From contig JAQWBC010000012.1 in the NCBI GenBank assembly GCA_028707415.1, positions 1 to 13,821 of the forward strand: a stretch of DNA of 13,821 bases, read 5' to 3'. A model generated the notes under the pieces. The model did no database searches. It saw only the letters and a list, made by a program, of their open reading frames with translations, and had not been told where the DNA came from. Numbering within the stretch: the first letter of the stretch is position 1; every line of letters starts with the position of its first letter. The DNA is from Candidatus Izemoplasmatales bacterium (lineage in GTDB: Bacteria; Bacillota_I; Bacilli_A; Izemoplasmatales; Hujiaoplasmataceae). Positions 7,663 through 13,821 of the stretch are shown here, in pieces. The position numbers and the translations under genes are program-made.

Positions 7663-8982
7663 ATGAAACAAAGCAAATTAAGTTCGCGAATTTGGATTTC
7701 GATTGTCATGTTTGGGCTTTTTGGTCAAATCGCTTGGGTAATTGAAAACATGTATTTCAATCTTTTTTTGTATGACACAATATCCGGAGATACCAATGCC
7801 ATCGCTTTGATGGTCACCGCAAGTGCTATCATCGCTACCATTACGACAATGTTGATGGGAGCTCTCTCTGATAAAGTCGGCAAACGCAAAATATTCATTT
7901 GCTTGGGTTATGTGTTATGGGGACTTTCGACATTATCATTTGGTTTCATTTCAACGACTAACATCGAAGCGATTTTTCCAACCGCCAATGCTGTTATGAT
8001 TGGTGTCGTGGCTGTTATAGTCATGGATTGTATTATGACCTTCTTTGGTTCGTCCGCAAACGATAGTGCCTTTAATGCGTGGGTGACTGACATTACCGAC
8101 GACATTAATCGCCCAAAAGTCGAAGGATTATTAGCAATCCTGCCCTTATTTGCCTTACTTTTGATTTTTGGGGCTTTCGATGGACTGACTAAATCGGATA
8201 ATTGGCCAACCTTCTTCTTTATTCTTGGCGGTTTGGTTACAATTGGAGGTATCGTCGGCTTTTTCTTGATTAACGACTCCCATGTTCAAAAACCAAAAGG
8301 TCAATATTGGCACGAATTGATATATGGATTTAAACCCTCAACGATTAAACAACATCCGGTATTATATACAACTTTTGTTGCCTTTGCCTTGTTTGGCATC
8401 GCAACTCAAATATATATGCCATATTTTATCATCTACATTCAACAATTTCTTGGAATTGACAATTATGCGTTGCTTTTGGGTGTCGTAATTCTATCGGCTT
8501 CCATTGTCAGTCTATTGCTTAGTATCTTGGTAAAATCGACAATCCTATATAAATTGTTCTATCCCAGTTTAGGGGTTTTTATCATCGGTCTTGTAATGCT
8601 ATTCTTCGTTCGTGATCCGTTTTGGGTTGGCGTTGCTGGATTTGTGATGATGGCAGGCAATTTGGTTTTTACAACTATCATTGGTGCCAAGATCCGTGAT
8701 TTGACACCTAAAGACAAAGTTGGTCATTTCCAGGGTATAAGGATGATTTTCTATGTTTTAATTCCGATGGTGATTGGACCGTTTATTGGGTCAACGGTTA
8801 TCAAGGGCAGTGGCATGACATATGTCAACGAATACAATCAAATTAAAGATATTCCTACATCAATGATCTTTTTAGCAGCGGCGATAATGGCTTTACTTAT
8901 CATAATTCCATTATATTATTCCTTAAATAAAATCAAAGAAATCCAAACAAATACACCAATAAAAGCTGATGAAACATTGTGA
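7663..8982 (+). CDS. Major facilitator superfamily transporter
   Basis: 439 residues, strongly hydrophobic, with about 12 predicted membrane helices. The loop between helices 2 and 3 carries GALSDKVGKRK (66-76), the MFS motif A (GxLSDxxGxRK). A motif SSANDSAFNAWVTDIT (about 130-145) resembles that of sugar-cation symporters of the GPH/SLC45-like group, so a sugar substrate is possible but unproven. GGAGG 6 bases before the ATG supports the start. Its TGA stop overlaps the GTG start of the following lipoprotein gene by 4 bases, so the two are probably translationally coupled. The gene diverges from the regulator-glycosyltransferase operon. Confidence 0.88.
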   Translation: MKQSKLSSRIWISIVMFGLFGQIAWVIENMYFNLFLYDTISGDTNAIALMVTASAIIATITTMLMGALSDKVGKRKIFICLGYVLWGLSTLSFGFISTTNIEAIFPTANAVMIGVVAVIVMDCIMTFFGSSANDSAFNAWVTDITDDINRPKVEGLLAILPLFALLLIFGAFDGLTKSDNWPTFFFILGGLVTIGGIVGFFLINDSHVQKPKGQYWHELIYGFKPSTIKQHPVLYTTFVAFALFGIATQIYMPYFIIYIQQFLGIDNYALLLGVVILSASIVSLLLSILVKSTILYKLFYPSLGVFIIGLVMLFFVRDPFWVGVAGFVMMAGNLVFTTIIGAKIRDLTPKDKVGHFQGIRMIFYVLIPMVIGPFIGSTVIKGSGMTYVNEYNQIKDIPTSMIFLAAAIMALLIIIPLYYSLNKIKEIQTNTPIKADETL

Positions 8983-9431
8983 AACTGATTTTCCAGAAAC
9001 TAATATTGTATTTAACTTTATTGTTGATGGCTTTGGCTGTCACCGGTTGTGTCAATAACGATCGCATCAATATCGATGCGATTGGTGCTCAAGATTTCAT
9101 CAGTATCAGTTCCGACGATTTAGCAACTCTTTTCGATGATGACGAGGATTTTGTGGTTTTGATTTCCAATGATTTGTGTTTGGATTGTCAGACCTTTGAC
9201 CTAATCTTAAAGGAAATCATTACTGGTTACGAAATTTGTGTTTATCGAATTGAGGAAGGCGATGACTTTCAAACTACTAATTCTTTGATTCCCTATAACA
9301 TCACGCCAACATTCGTTATCGTTTCTGCAGGGGAAATCATATCTCAAGTTAATGGATATGATCAAGAATCAATATTTGCATCGAAAACAGCTTTCATTGA
9401 TTATCTAAAGGACTATGTCTTTATTGACTAA
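8979..9431 (+). CDS. Thioredoxin-like lipoprotein with CxxC motif
   Basis: 150 residues. A lysine-containing start and a hydrophobic stretch end in VTGC, a lipobox with C24 as the lipidated cysteine, so the protein should be anchored on the outer face of the membrane. The mature part has a thioredoxin-like layout: a strand VVLIS, then C67-L-D-C70 at the expected active site, and later ITPTFVIV with the cis-proline typical of the fold. This suggests a thiol-disulfide role, but the family is short and divergent and no partner is known. It starts with GTG in an overlap with the MFS stop (GTGA), so its synthesis likely depends on translation of the transporter gene. It ends at a bidirectional terminator. 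Confidence 0.75.
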   Translation: MKLIFQKLILYLTLLLMALAVTGCVNNDRINIDAIGAQDFISISSDDLATLFDDDEDFVVLISNDLCLDCQTFDLILKEIITGYEICVYRIEEGDDFQTTNSLIPYNITPTFVIVSAGEIISQVNGYDQESIFASKTAFIDYLKDYVFID

Positions 9432-9470
9432 AAAAATAAGCGGTATGATCATTTGATCTGCCGCTTTTTT
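9431..9470. terminator. Bidirectional terminator between lipoprotein gene and coaD
   Basis: AAGCGG (9438-9443) pairs with CCGCTT (9461-9466), with an inner stem GATCA/TGATC around TT. Poly-A on the left and poly-T on the right give a U-tract on both strands, as expected between convergent genes. Confidence 0.85.
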
Positions 9471-9477
9471 CTGGAAA

Positions 9478-9954
9478 TTATTTTATTTTTTTTAGAATTG
9501 CTTCTTGAACCACTTTGGGTACGAAGGGAGTTACATCACCCTTGAAAATTGCCAATTCACGGACTGAGGAAGATGAAAGAAAAGAATATTTGCCTTCAGT
9601 CATTAAAAAAACGGTATCAATATCATTGGAAATTTGACGGTTGAAATTGGTCAATTGGAACTCGTAATCATAGTCGGTTACCGCCCTAAGTCCGCGTAAA
9701 ATATGGGTTGCGCCCAGTTGTTTACAATGCTCGACTGTTAAAATATCCGATTTTATGACTTCAACATTAGGAATGTCCTTTAATACTTCTTTAACGATTA
9801 GAAGCCGTTCTTGATCCGTAAACATCGTTTTTTTATTAGGATTGCATGAGATAGCCACATAGAGCTTATCAAAAAGTTTTGCCCCTCGGTTGACAATGTC
9901 AATATGTCCATACGTAATCGGGTCAAAACTGCCAGGATAAAAACCGATTCTCAT
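9478..9954 (-). CDS. coaD: Phosphopantetheine adenylyltransferase
   Basis: 158 residues, the normal length for CoaD. The enzyme transfers AMP from ATP to 4'-phosphopantetheine, giving dephospho-CoA, the penultimate step of coenzyme A synthesis in the cytosol. The nucleotidyltransferase signature PGSFDPITYGH (7-17) includes H17 of the (H/T)xGH motif. RGLRAVTDYDYEFQL (88-102) and the ATP-binding SFLSSSSVRE (124-133) are conserved. The ATG at 9954 is chosen because MRIGFYPGSFDP is the family N-terminus and GGAGGG lies just upstream. A longer frame to 10002 only adds rsmD sequence in another frame. The rsmD stop is one base before this ATG and the ribosome site lies within rsmD, so the pair is coupled. 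Confidence 0.97.
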   Translation of the reverse strand: MRIGFYPGSFDPITYGHIDIVNRGAKLFDKLYVAISCNPNKKTMFTDQERLLIVKEVLKDIPNVEVIKSDILTVEHCKQLGATHILRGLRAVTDYDYEFQLTNFNRQISNDIDTVFLMTEGKYSFLSSSSVRELAIFKGDVTPFVPKVVQEAILKKIK

Positions 9955-9955
9955 A

Positions 9956-10513
9956 TTATTCCCTCCATCGATAAAATAAAAACTTAGTGTTACCAGTAAC
10001 AACCTCTCTAAATAATATTATATCATTAAATTCGGAAACGTTCGGATTTAATTTGTCATTTTCAGCGACAATCACACCGTTAGGCGACAAGATTTGGTAA
10101 TTGGCGATTTTAGAGATGGCTAAAGATAGAAACCCGGAGGCATAAGGCGGATCCAAAAAAATCAAATCGTAGCGTTGTTGTCGGTGATCATCTAAAAAGC
10201 GCGAATAATCTTGATGATGAACAGAAACAGTGGCTCCAATGGGGATGTTTAATGCTAGAAGGTTAAGGCGAATCGCTTTGATCGCCTCATTATTTGTATC
10301 GACAAAATCAACAAAAGTCATCCCGCGACTTAAAGATTCAATTCCTAGGGCGCCACTCCCGGCGAATAAGTCAAGACAAGTTCCATCAGCAAAATACTGA
10401 CCTAAAATATTAAAAATCATTTCCTTGTTTTTGTCGGTGGTTGGCCGGGTAAAAGCAAGGTTTGCTTCTTTAATTTTTCTGCCCTTGTACTTTCCAGATA
10501 TTATTCGAAGCAT
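9956..10513 (-). CDS. rsmD: 16S rRNA (guanine(966)-N(2))-methyltransferase
   Basis: 185 residues. RsmD methylates G966 of 16S rRNA in the small subunit, using S-adenosylmethionine. The family N-terminus MLRIISGKYKGR and RPTTDKNKEMIFNIL (23-37) are present, followed by SAM motif I LDLFAGSGALGIE (47-59) and the catalytic DPPY (121-124). The start at ATG 10513 fits the family and has AGGTGAT at the right distance. An in-frame ATG at 10519 and a GTG at 10522 lie within or beside that ribosome site and are less likely. The rsmD-coaD pairing is widespread in Bacillota and supports both assignments. Confidence 0.96.
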   Translation of the reverse strand: MLRIISGKYKGRKIKEANLAFTRPTTDKNKEMIFNILGQYFADGTCLDLFAGSGALGIESLSRGMTFVDFVDTNNEAIKAIRLNLLALNIPIGATVSVHHQDYSRFLDDHRQQRYDLIFLDPPYASGFLSLAISKIANYQILSPNGVIVAENDKLNPNVSEFNDIILFREVVTGNTKFLFYRWRE

Positions 10514-10531
10514 CTTCATCACCTAGCGGAT

Positions 10532-10560
10532 ATTGTATCATTGGAAGGATAATTATGCAA
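10532..10560 (-). promoter_or_regulatory. Promoter of rsmD-coaD
   Basis: The extended -10 TGATACAAT (10532-10540) has a weak -35 TTGCAT (10555-10560) at 17 bases. It lies just after the terminator of the M42 gene, so rsmD-coaD is probably its own unit. Confidence 0.6.
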
Positions 10561-10579
10561 TAAAACTCAATTTTTACAT

Positions 10580-10626
10580 AAAAAAACCAAATCAAATTGA
10601 TCTTTATGATGACCTTTGATTTGGTT
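10580..10626 (-). terminator. Intrinsic terminator of the M42 aminopeptidase gene
   Basis: AACCAAATCAAA (10615-10626 on the minus strand) and TTTGATTTGGTT (10585-10596) form a perfect 12-base stem with an 18-base loop, followed by a T run on the minus strand. Confidence 0.9.
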
Positions 10627-10638
10627 TAAGACCGATTA

Positions 10639-11697
10639 TTAATCAAACGTTATAGCGTTTACCGTCTTTCGATCCAAACGTTTGACAAGTTCCGTAACGA
10701 TTTTAACTGCATTATTATAATCATCTTCATGAATAATTGATGTATGCGAATGAATATATCGGCTTGCTAGGCATATGGCAATGGACGGACATCCTGAATG
10801 GGATACGTGCATTTTTCCTGCGTCGGTGCCGCCAGCACGAAGAAAACTTAATTGATATGGAATTTGTAATTCTTCGCACATAGCAATGACATACTCGCGA
10901 AGGGCAACGTGACCAACCATCGAACTATCGTAAAACATTAAACATGGTCCTTTACCAAGTTCAGTCTCTTTTGAACCGCCGGGATAATCATGAGCGATCG
11001 TGACGTCAAGAGCAATTCCGATATCAGGAATGACTTTATTTGCGGCCGTTCCTGCTCCCCGTAAACCAACTTCTTCTTGAACCGTACCTACGCCAAAGTA
11101 GATGTTTTCATGTTTTTCGGTTTGGAGATTTCGTAACACCTCAATCGCCAAAGCGACACCAATGCGATTATCAAAAGCTTTTGCCAATAAATACTTGGGA
11201 TTGGTAAGCGGGCGTGACTGAATATAGGGAGTAATCATATCACCAACGTGAACACCAGCTTTTTCAGCTTCTTCTTTTGATGCGACACCGATATCAAGAT
11301 ACATATCTTTCAAATCAACAACTTTGGTTTTTTCTTCGGCTGAGAGAATGTGTGGGGGTTTGGATCCGACAACACCAAGCAACTCGCCCCCCGTTTTAGT
11401 TGAAAGGGTAAACTGCTGGGACAAGACGACATGGCCCCACCAACCACCGGCCGGAATGAATTTTATATATCCTTCTTTGGTAATTTCACTGGCGATAAAA
11501 CCAATCTCGTCCATATGACCTGCGACCATAATTCGTGGCCCATCAGGATTTCCGATTTTTTTGGCTATGATTGAGCCAATATTATCGTAACTGACTTCCG
11601 CAAGATCTTTGACTTGTTTGAAAAAATAATTTCTGACCTGCTTTTCGTTGGCAGGAATGGCATTAAGCATCGTTAATTCATTAAGTAATAAACTCAT
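10639..11697 (-). CDS. M42 family metallo-aminopeptidase
   Basis: 352 residues, the usual length of M42 cytosolic aminopeptidases (the glutamyl/deblocking aminopeptidase group, PepA/YsdC-like). These are dinuclear-metal enzymes, often forming 12-subunit particles, that trim peptides from their N-terminus. The ligand set is complete: H61 and D63 in GHMDEIGF, D176 in AFDNRIG, E208 (catalytic) and E209 in TVQEEVG, D231 in ALDV, and H316 in RYIHS. The family-typical LLNELTMLNAIPANE start supports ATG 11697. The best ribosome site, AAGGG, is 11 bases upstream, a little far. The gene has its own promoter and terminator and so appears monocistronic. Substrate preference within the family cannot be read. 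Confidence 0.93.
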   Translation of the reverse strand: MSLLLNELTMLNAIPANEKQVRNYFFKQVKDLAEVSYDNIGSIIAKKIGNPDGPRIMVAGHMDEIGFIASEITKEGYIKFIPAGGWWGHVVLSQQFTLSTKTGGELLGVVGSKPPHILSAEEKTKVVDLKDMYLDIGVASKEEAEKAGVHVGDMITPYIQSRPLTNPKYLLAKAFDNRIGVALAIEVLRNLQTEKHENIYFGVGTVQEEVGLRGAGTAANKVIPDIGIALDVTIAHDYPGGSKETELGKGPCLMFYDSSMVGHVALREYVIAMCEELQIPYQLSFLRAGGTDAGKMHVSHSGCPSIAICLASRYIHSHTSIIHEDDYNNAVKIVTELVKRLDRKTVNAITFD

Positions 11698-11731
11698 AAA
11701 GAGACCAACCCTTCTTCGATATTATGCTTTA

Positions 11732-11740
11732 ATTATAACA
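11732..11740 (-). promoter_or_regulatory. Extended -10 promoter of the M42 gene
   Basis: TGTTATAAT on the minus strand is a perfect extended -10. It lies about 24 bases after the U-tract of the upstream RNA gene and about 34 bases before the start codon. The -35 region is poor (TTGGTG at 18 bases). Confidence 0.65.
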
Positions 11741-11763
11741 TTGTTACGAGCGAATCACCAAAT

Positions 11764-11776
11764 AAAAAAAAAAAAA
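11764..11776 (-). terminator. U-tract of 13 ending the 6S-like RNA
   Basis: A run of 13 A on the plus strand gives 13 U directly after the closing stem of the RNA, so that stem doubles as the terminator hairpin. The next gene, M42, starts from its own promoter just beyond. Confidence 0.8.
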
Positions 11777-11950
11777 GTAGTCCCCCATTTGGAAATCACT
11801 CGAGCAGACAATTAGCTACCCCTCATAAGTGGGTGTCTCTTGTTTGACCCTTAGGATTCCCAAACAATTGGGCATTCAACACAGGACAAACCTTGACTCC
11901 CTAGAAAAAAATGTGCTTCGCAGTTGAGTGATTTCCAAACGATGGACTAC
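11777..11950 (-). ncRNA. ssrS: Candidate 6S RNA
   Basis: A 174-base stable RNA is predicted on the minus strand. Its ends pair in a long closing stem: GTAGTCC (11944-11950) with GGACTAC (11777-11783), then a 4-base internal mismatch, then a perfect 14-base helix (11926-11939 with 11788-11801). An apical hairpin CCCAA/TTGGG and a helix GTTTG/CAAAC sit in the middle, leaving an open region on each side between them and the closing stem. This closed rod with a central bubble, the length, and the U-tract of 13 directly after the closing stem are those of 6S RNA, which binds sigma-A RNA polymerase by mimicking an open promoter. A perfect promoter precedes it. Primary sequence was not matched to a known 6S, so another abundant structured RNA remains possible. 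Confidence 0.7.
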
Positions 11951-11956
11951 AAACTT

Positions 11957-11985
11957 ATTATAAATAATAAGAAGTACTTTGTCAA
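11957..11985 (-). promoter_or_regulatory. Perfect sigma-A promoter of the 6S-like RNA
   Basis: TTGACA (11980-11985) and TATAAT (11957-11962) match the consensus at 12 of 12 positions, with the ideal 17-base spacer. The seventh base beyond the -10 is the G at 11950, exactly the first base of the predicted closing stem. Confidence 0.93.
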
Positions 11986-12012
11986 GAAAAGCAAAACATG
12001 TGATAGATTGGC

Positions 12013-12027
12013 TAAAACCGGGTTTTA
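12013..12027. promoter_or_regulatory. 15-base perfect palindrome upstream of the 6S-like promoter
   Basis: TAAAACC-G-GGTTTTA lies about 28 bases upstream of the -35 hexamer, at roughly -63 to -77. It may be a protein site. It lacks a loop long enough for a good terminator. The AT-rich stretch from 12028 to 12125 shows nothing else. Confidence 0.35.
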
Positions 12028-12125
12028 TTAACCTCTTCTAGATACTTATCGTCTTTTTTTTATATATTTATATTATCGATTTATTTTGATTTTTTGAGTT
12101 GAAATTACATTTAAAATAATTCTAT

Positions 12126-12184
12126 TAAAAAACCCCTTAAAGTCGGATAGCCAATTATTTATTGGTCTTATCAGCCATAAGGGG
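12126..12184 (-). terminator. Long terminator hairpin of the PPDK gene
   Basis: CCCCTTA (12178-12184) and TAAGGGG (12133-12139) close a hairpin of about 52 bases with an inner stem CCAAT/ATTGG extended by an imperfect GATA/TATC. It is followed by TTTTTT on the minus strand. It begins about 28 bases after the PPDK stop. Confidence 0.8.
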
Positions 12185-12212
12185 TAGTTTTACAATATTT
12201 TCAGTGATTTTT

Positions 12213-13817
12213 TTATCTAGGATTCTTAATATTGGCGTGAGCGGCGGCCAATCGTGCCAAAGGAACTCGGAATGGTGAGCATGAAACGTAAGATAAACCG
12301 ATATTGTGACAGAATTCGACCGAAACCGGATCGCCACCATGTTCTCCGCAAATTCCAAGTTTAATGTCCGGACGGACAGCTCTACCCAAATCGCAAGCCA
12401 TTTGCATCAGTTTACCAACACCTTTGGTATCGACATGGGCAAATGGATCAGATTCGAATATTTTTTTGGTATAATAATCGCCCAAGAATTTCCCGGCATC
12501 ATCGCGACTGAATCCATAAGTCATCTGCGTGAGATCGTTGGTTCCAAAACTAAAGAATTCGGCTTCTTTAGCAATCTCGTCAGCGAGTAAAGCGGCTCTG
12601 GGGATTTCAATCATCGTTCCCACAGAGTAAGTTAACTTAACGCCAGCGGCTTTGATAATCTCATCAGCGGTTTTAATAACAATGTCCTTGACGTATTTGA
12701 ATTCCTTTTGATCACAAATAATCGGGATCATGATTTCGGGAATTACCGAACCGCCCCGTTTATTAACTTCAATGGCGGCTTCAATGACCGCTGTTGTTTG
12801 CATGACGGCGATTTCCGGATAGGTAACGAGCAACCTGACTCCTCGGTGACCGAGCATGGGGTTAGTTTCATGGAGATATTCGACGGTTTTGCGTAAATCA
12901 TCATAGGTTTTGCCCATGGTTTTTGCTAAAGCTTCGATGTCCTCTTTTGAGGTTGGTAAAAATTCGTGTAGAGGTGGATCCAAATACCGAATGGTAACTG
13001 GGAATCCGTGCATTTCTTCATATAAGCCGATAAAGTCTTTTTTTTGCATCGGAATGATTTTTGCTAAAGCGACTTGTCTTTGTTCTAAAGTGCTTGAGAT
13101 AATCATTTCGCGAACAGCAGGAATACGATCAGCATCAAAAAACATATGTTCAGTCCGGCATAGTCCAATGCCTTCAGCACCAAACTTATATGCAACACGA
13201 GCATCACGAGGATTGTCGGCGTTGGTTCTGATTTTCAAAGCCCGGTATTTGTCAGCCCAAGCCATTAATGTCGCAAAATCATCGGAAATAGTTGCATCAA
13301 TCGTTTTAATCTGTTCACCATATACTCGACCCGTGGATCCGTCTAAAGAAATCCAATCGCCTTCGTTATACCGTTTTTTGTTCAATGTGAAGTAATTTTC
13401 TTCGGCATTGACGTGAATTTCGCTAGCTCCGGCGACGCAACAAGTTCCCATGCCACGAGCAACAACAGCTGCATGGCTTGTCATACCCCCACGAGCGGTT
13501 AATACTCCCTTGGCGATGACCATACCTTCAATGTCTTCAGGAGAAGTTTCCTCACGAACTAAAACGACTGGCCATTTATTTTCTTTAACTAAGATAGCGG
13601 CTCTTTCGGCAGTGAAAACGATGTGTCCAGTTGCCGCTCCTGGTGAAGCATTAAGACCAGTGGTGATAATGGGGGCCTTTTTTAATGCTTCCGGATCAAA
13701 TTGCGGATGTAATAGTGAGTCGAGTTGCTTGGGTTCGACTTTTAGCAAAGCTTCTTTTTCATTTAAAACGCCTTCTTTGACCAAATCTATGGCGATTTTT
13801 AAAGCGGCTTGAGCGGT
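12213..13817 (-). CDS. ppdK: Pyruvate, phosphate dikinase, C-terminal part (N-terminal part outside window; in-frame TGA at its edge)
   Basis: PPDK interconverts pyruvate, ATP and phosphate with phosphoenolpyruvate, AMP and pyrophosphate. The 534 codons here cover about 60% of a usual protein of near 875 residues: the end of the nucleotide-binding part, the swivelling phosphohistidine domain and the whole PEP/pyruvate domain. The catalytic His lies in GGMTSHAAVVAR (codon 13473-13475) and the catalytic Cys in SCSPFRVPLAR (codon 12279-12281). GLCRTEHMFF, YLDPPLHEFLP and FGTNDLTQMTYG are also conserved. The frame upstream of the TTG at 13784 still reads as PPDK (TAQAALKIAIDL), so that TTG is not a true start. 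At 13818-13820, where the family normally has Arg (as in KRTA), the codon is TGA. It may be a nonsense mutation, a base error, or a real break. One base remains upstream, so this cannot be resolved here. Confidence 0.93.
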   Translation of the reverse strand, partial: TAQAALKIAIDLVKEGVLNEKEALLKVEPKQLDSLLHPQFDPEALKKAPIITTGLNASPGAATGHIVFTAERAAILVKENKWPVVLVREETSPEDIEGMVIAKGVLTARGGMTSHAAVVARGMGTCCVAGASEIHVNAEENYFTLNKKRYNEGDWISLDGSTGRVYGEQIKTIDATISDDFATLMAWADKYRALKIRTNADNPRDARVAYKFGAEGIGLCRTEHMFFDADRIPAVREMIISSTLEQRQVALAKIIPMQKKDFIGLYEEMHGFPVTIRYLDPPLHEFLPTSKEDIEALAKTMGKTYDDLRKTVEYLHETNPMLGHRGVRLLVTYPEIAVMQTTAVIEAAIEVNKRGGSVIPEIMIPIICDQKEFKYVKDIVIKTADEIIKAAGVKLTYSVGTMIEIPRAALLADEIAKEAEFFSFGTNDLTQMTYGFSRDDAGKFLGDYYTKKIFESDPFAHVDTKGVGKLMQMACDLGRAVRPDIKLGICGEHGGDPVSVEFCHNIGLSYVSCSPFRVPLARLAAAHANIKNPR

Positions 13818-13821
13818 TCAG

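Noticed and set aside
9955..10002. Longer coaD start 16 codons upstream
   Set aside because: It would add non-family residues read from inside rsmD. The ATG at 9954 has GGAGGG and the conserved CoaD N-terminus.
10514..10522. GTG (10522) or ATG (10519) start for rsmD
   Set aside because: They overlap or abut the AGGTGAT ribosome site. ATG 10513 has proper spacing and the family N-terminus.
11777..11950. Riboswitch or leader of the M42 gene
   Set aside because: The RNA ends in a closing stem with 13 U, and the M42 gene has its own extended -10 promoter after it.
12155..12358. Short minus-strand frame overlapping the PPDK end
   Set aside because: It is in another frame across the PPDK C-terminus and terminator, with no coding signs.
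12910..13395. Open frame of 161 codons on the plus strand
   Set aside because: It is antisense to the conserved PPDK domain, lacks recognisable protein features and has no ribosome site.
13782..13784. TTG as the start codon of the PPDK fragment
   Set aside because: The frame upstream still encodes conserved PPDK residues and there is no ribosome site. The gene simply continues toward the window edge.
12213..13821. Mycoplasma-type code with TGA as Trp
   Set aside because: TGA ends the MFS gene in a normal GTGA overlap, the Trp codons seen are TGG, and the PPDK position expects Arg, not Trp.

Overview
The window reads as chromosomal core DNA of a low-GC, Gram-positive-type bacterium (Bacillota or a relative of the Mollicutes). 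The evidence is the AT-rich sequence, consensus sigma-A promoters with extended -10 elements, AGGAGG-type ribosome binding sites, intrinsic terminators with U-tracts, a 6S-like RNA, PPDK, and an M42 aminopeptidase. TGA is a stop codon here: it ends the MFS gene, and the tryptophan codons checked are TGG. This excludes the Mycoplasma code. Placement nearer the Izemoplasma, Haloplasma or Erysipelotrichia lineages is a guess. GH3 beta-glucosidase and PPDK suggest a fermentative sugar user.

Layout. 1-1860 (-): a GH3 beta-glucosidase that runs off the left edge. 2016-2401 (-): three tRNA-Arg genes, in transcription order UCU, CCU, CCG, with a strong promoter and a terminator at each end of the reading. 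2535-7464 (-): a tightly coupled two-gene operon. It encodes first a large protein with a flavodiiron/ODP-type beta-lactamase fold, a degenerate GGDEF domain and a degenerate receiver domain, then a 959-residue membrane protein joining a HEAT-like helical domain to a processive family 2 glycosyltransferase. 7663-9431 (+): an MFS transporter whose stop overlaps the start of a thioredoxin-like lipoprotein. 9478-10513 (-): rsmD-coaD. 10639-11697 (-): M42 aminopeptidase. 11777-11950 (-): a candidate 6S RNA behind a perfect consensus promoter. 12213-13817 (-): the C-terminal part of pyruvate phosphate dikinase, with an in-frame TGA one base from the right edge.

The 515-base gap between the M42 gene and PPDK (11698-12212) holds, from right to left, the PPDK terminator hairpin, an AT-rich spacer, a 15-base palindrome, the 6S-like promoter, the RNA and its U-tract, and the M42 promoter. 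No protein gene is supported there.

The most unusual part is the 2535-7464 operon. The glycosyltransferase keeps all its catalytic motifs, while the coupled upstream protein has lost key residues in all three signalling domains: most metal ligands of the beta-lactamase fold, the GGDEF signature, and the receiver Asp, which is replaced by Glu. This looks like a pseudo-enzyme regulator of polysaccharide synthesis. The function is inferred, not shown.
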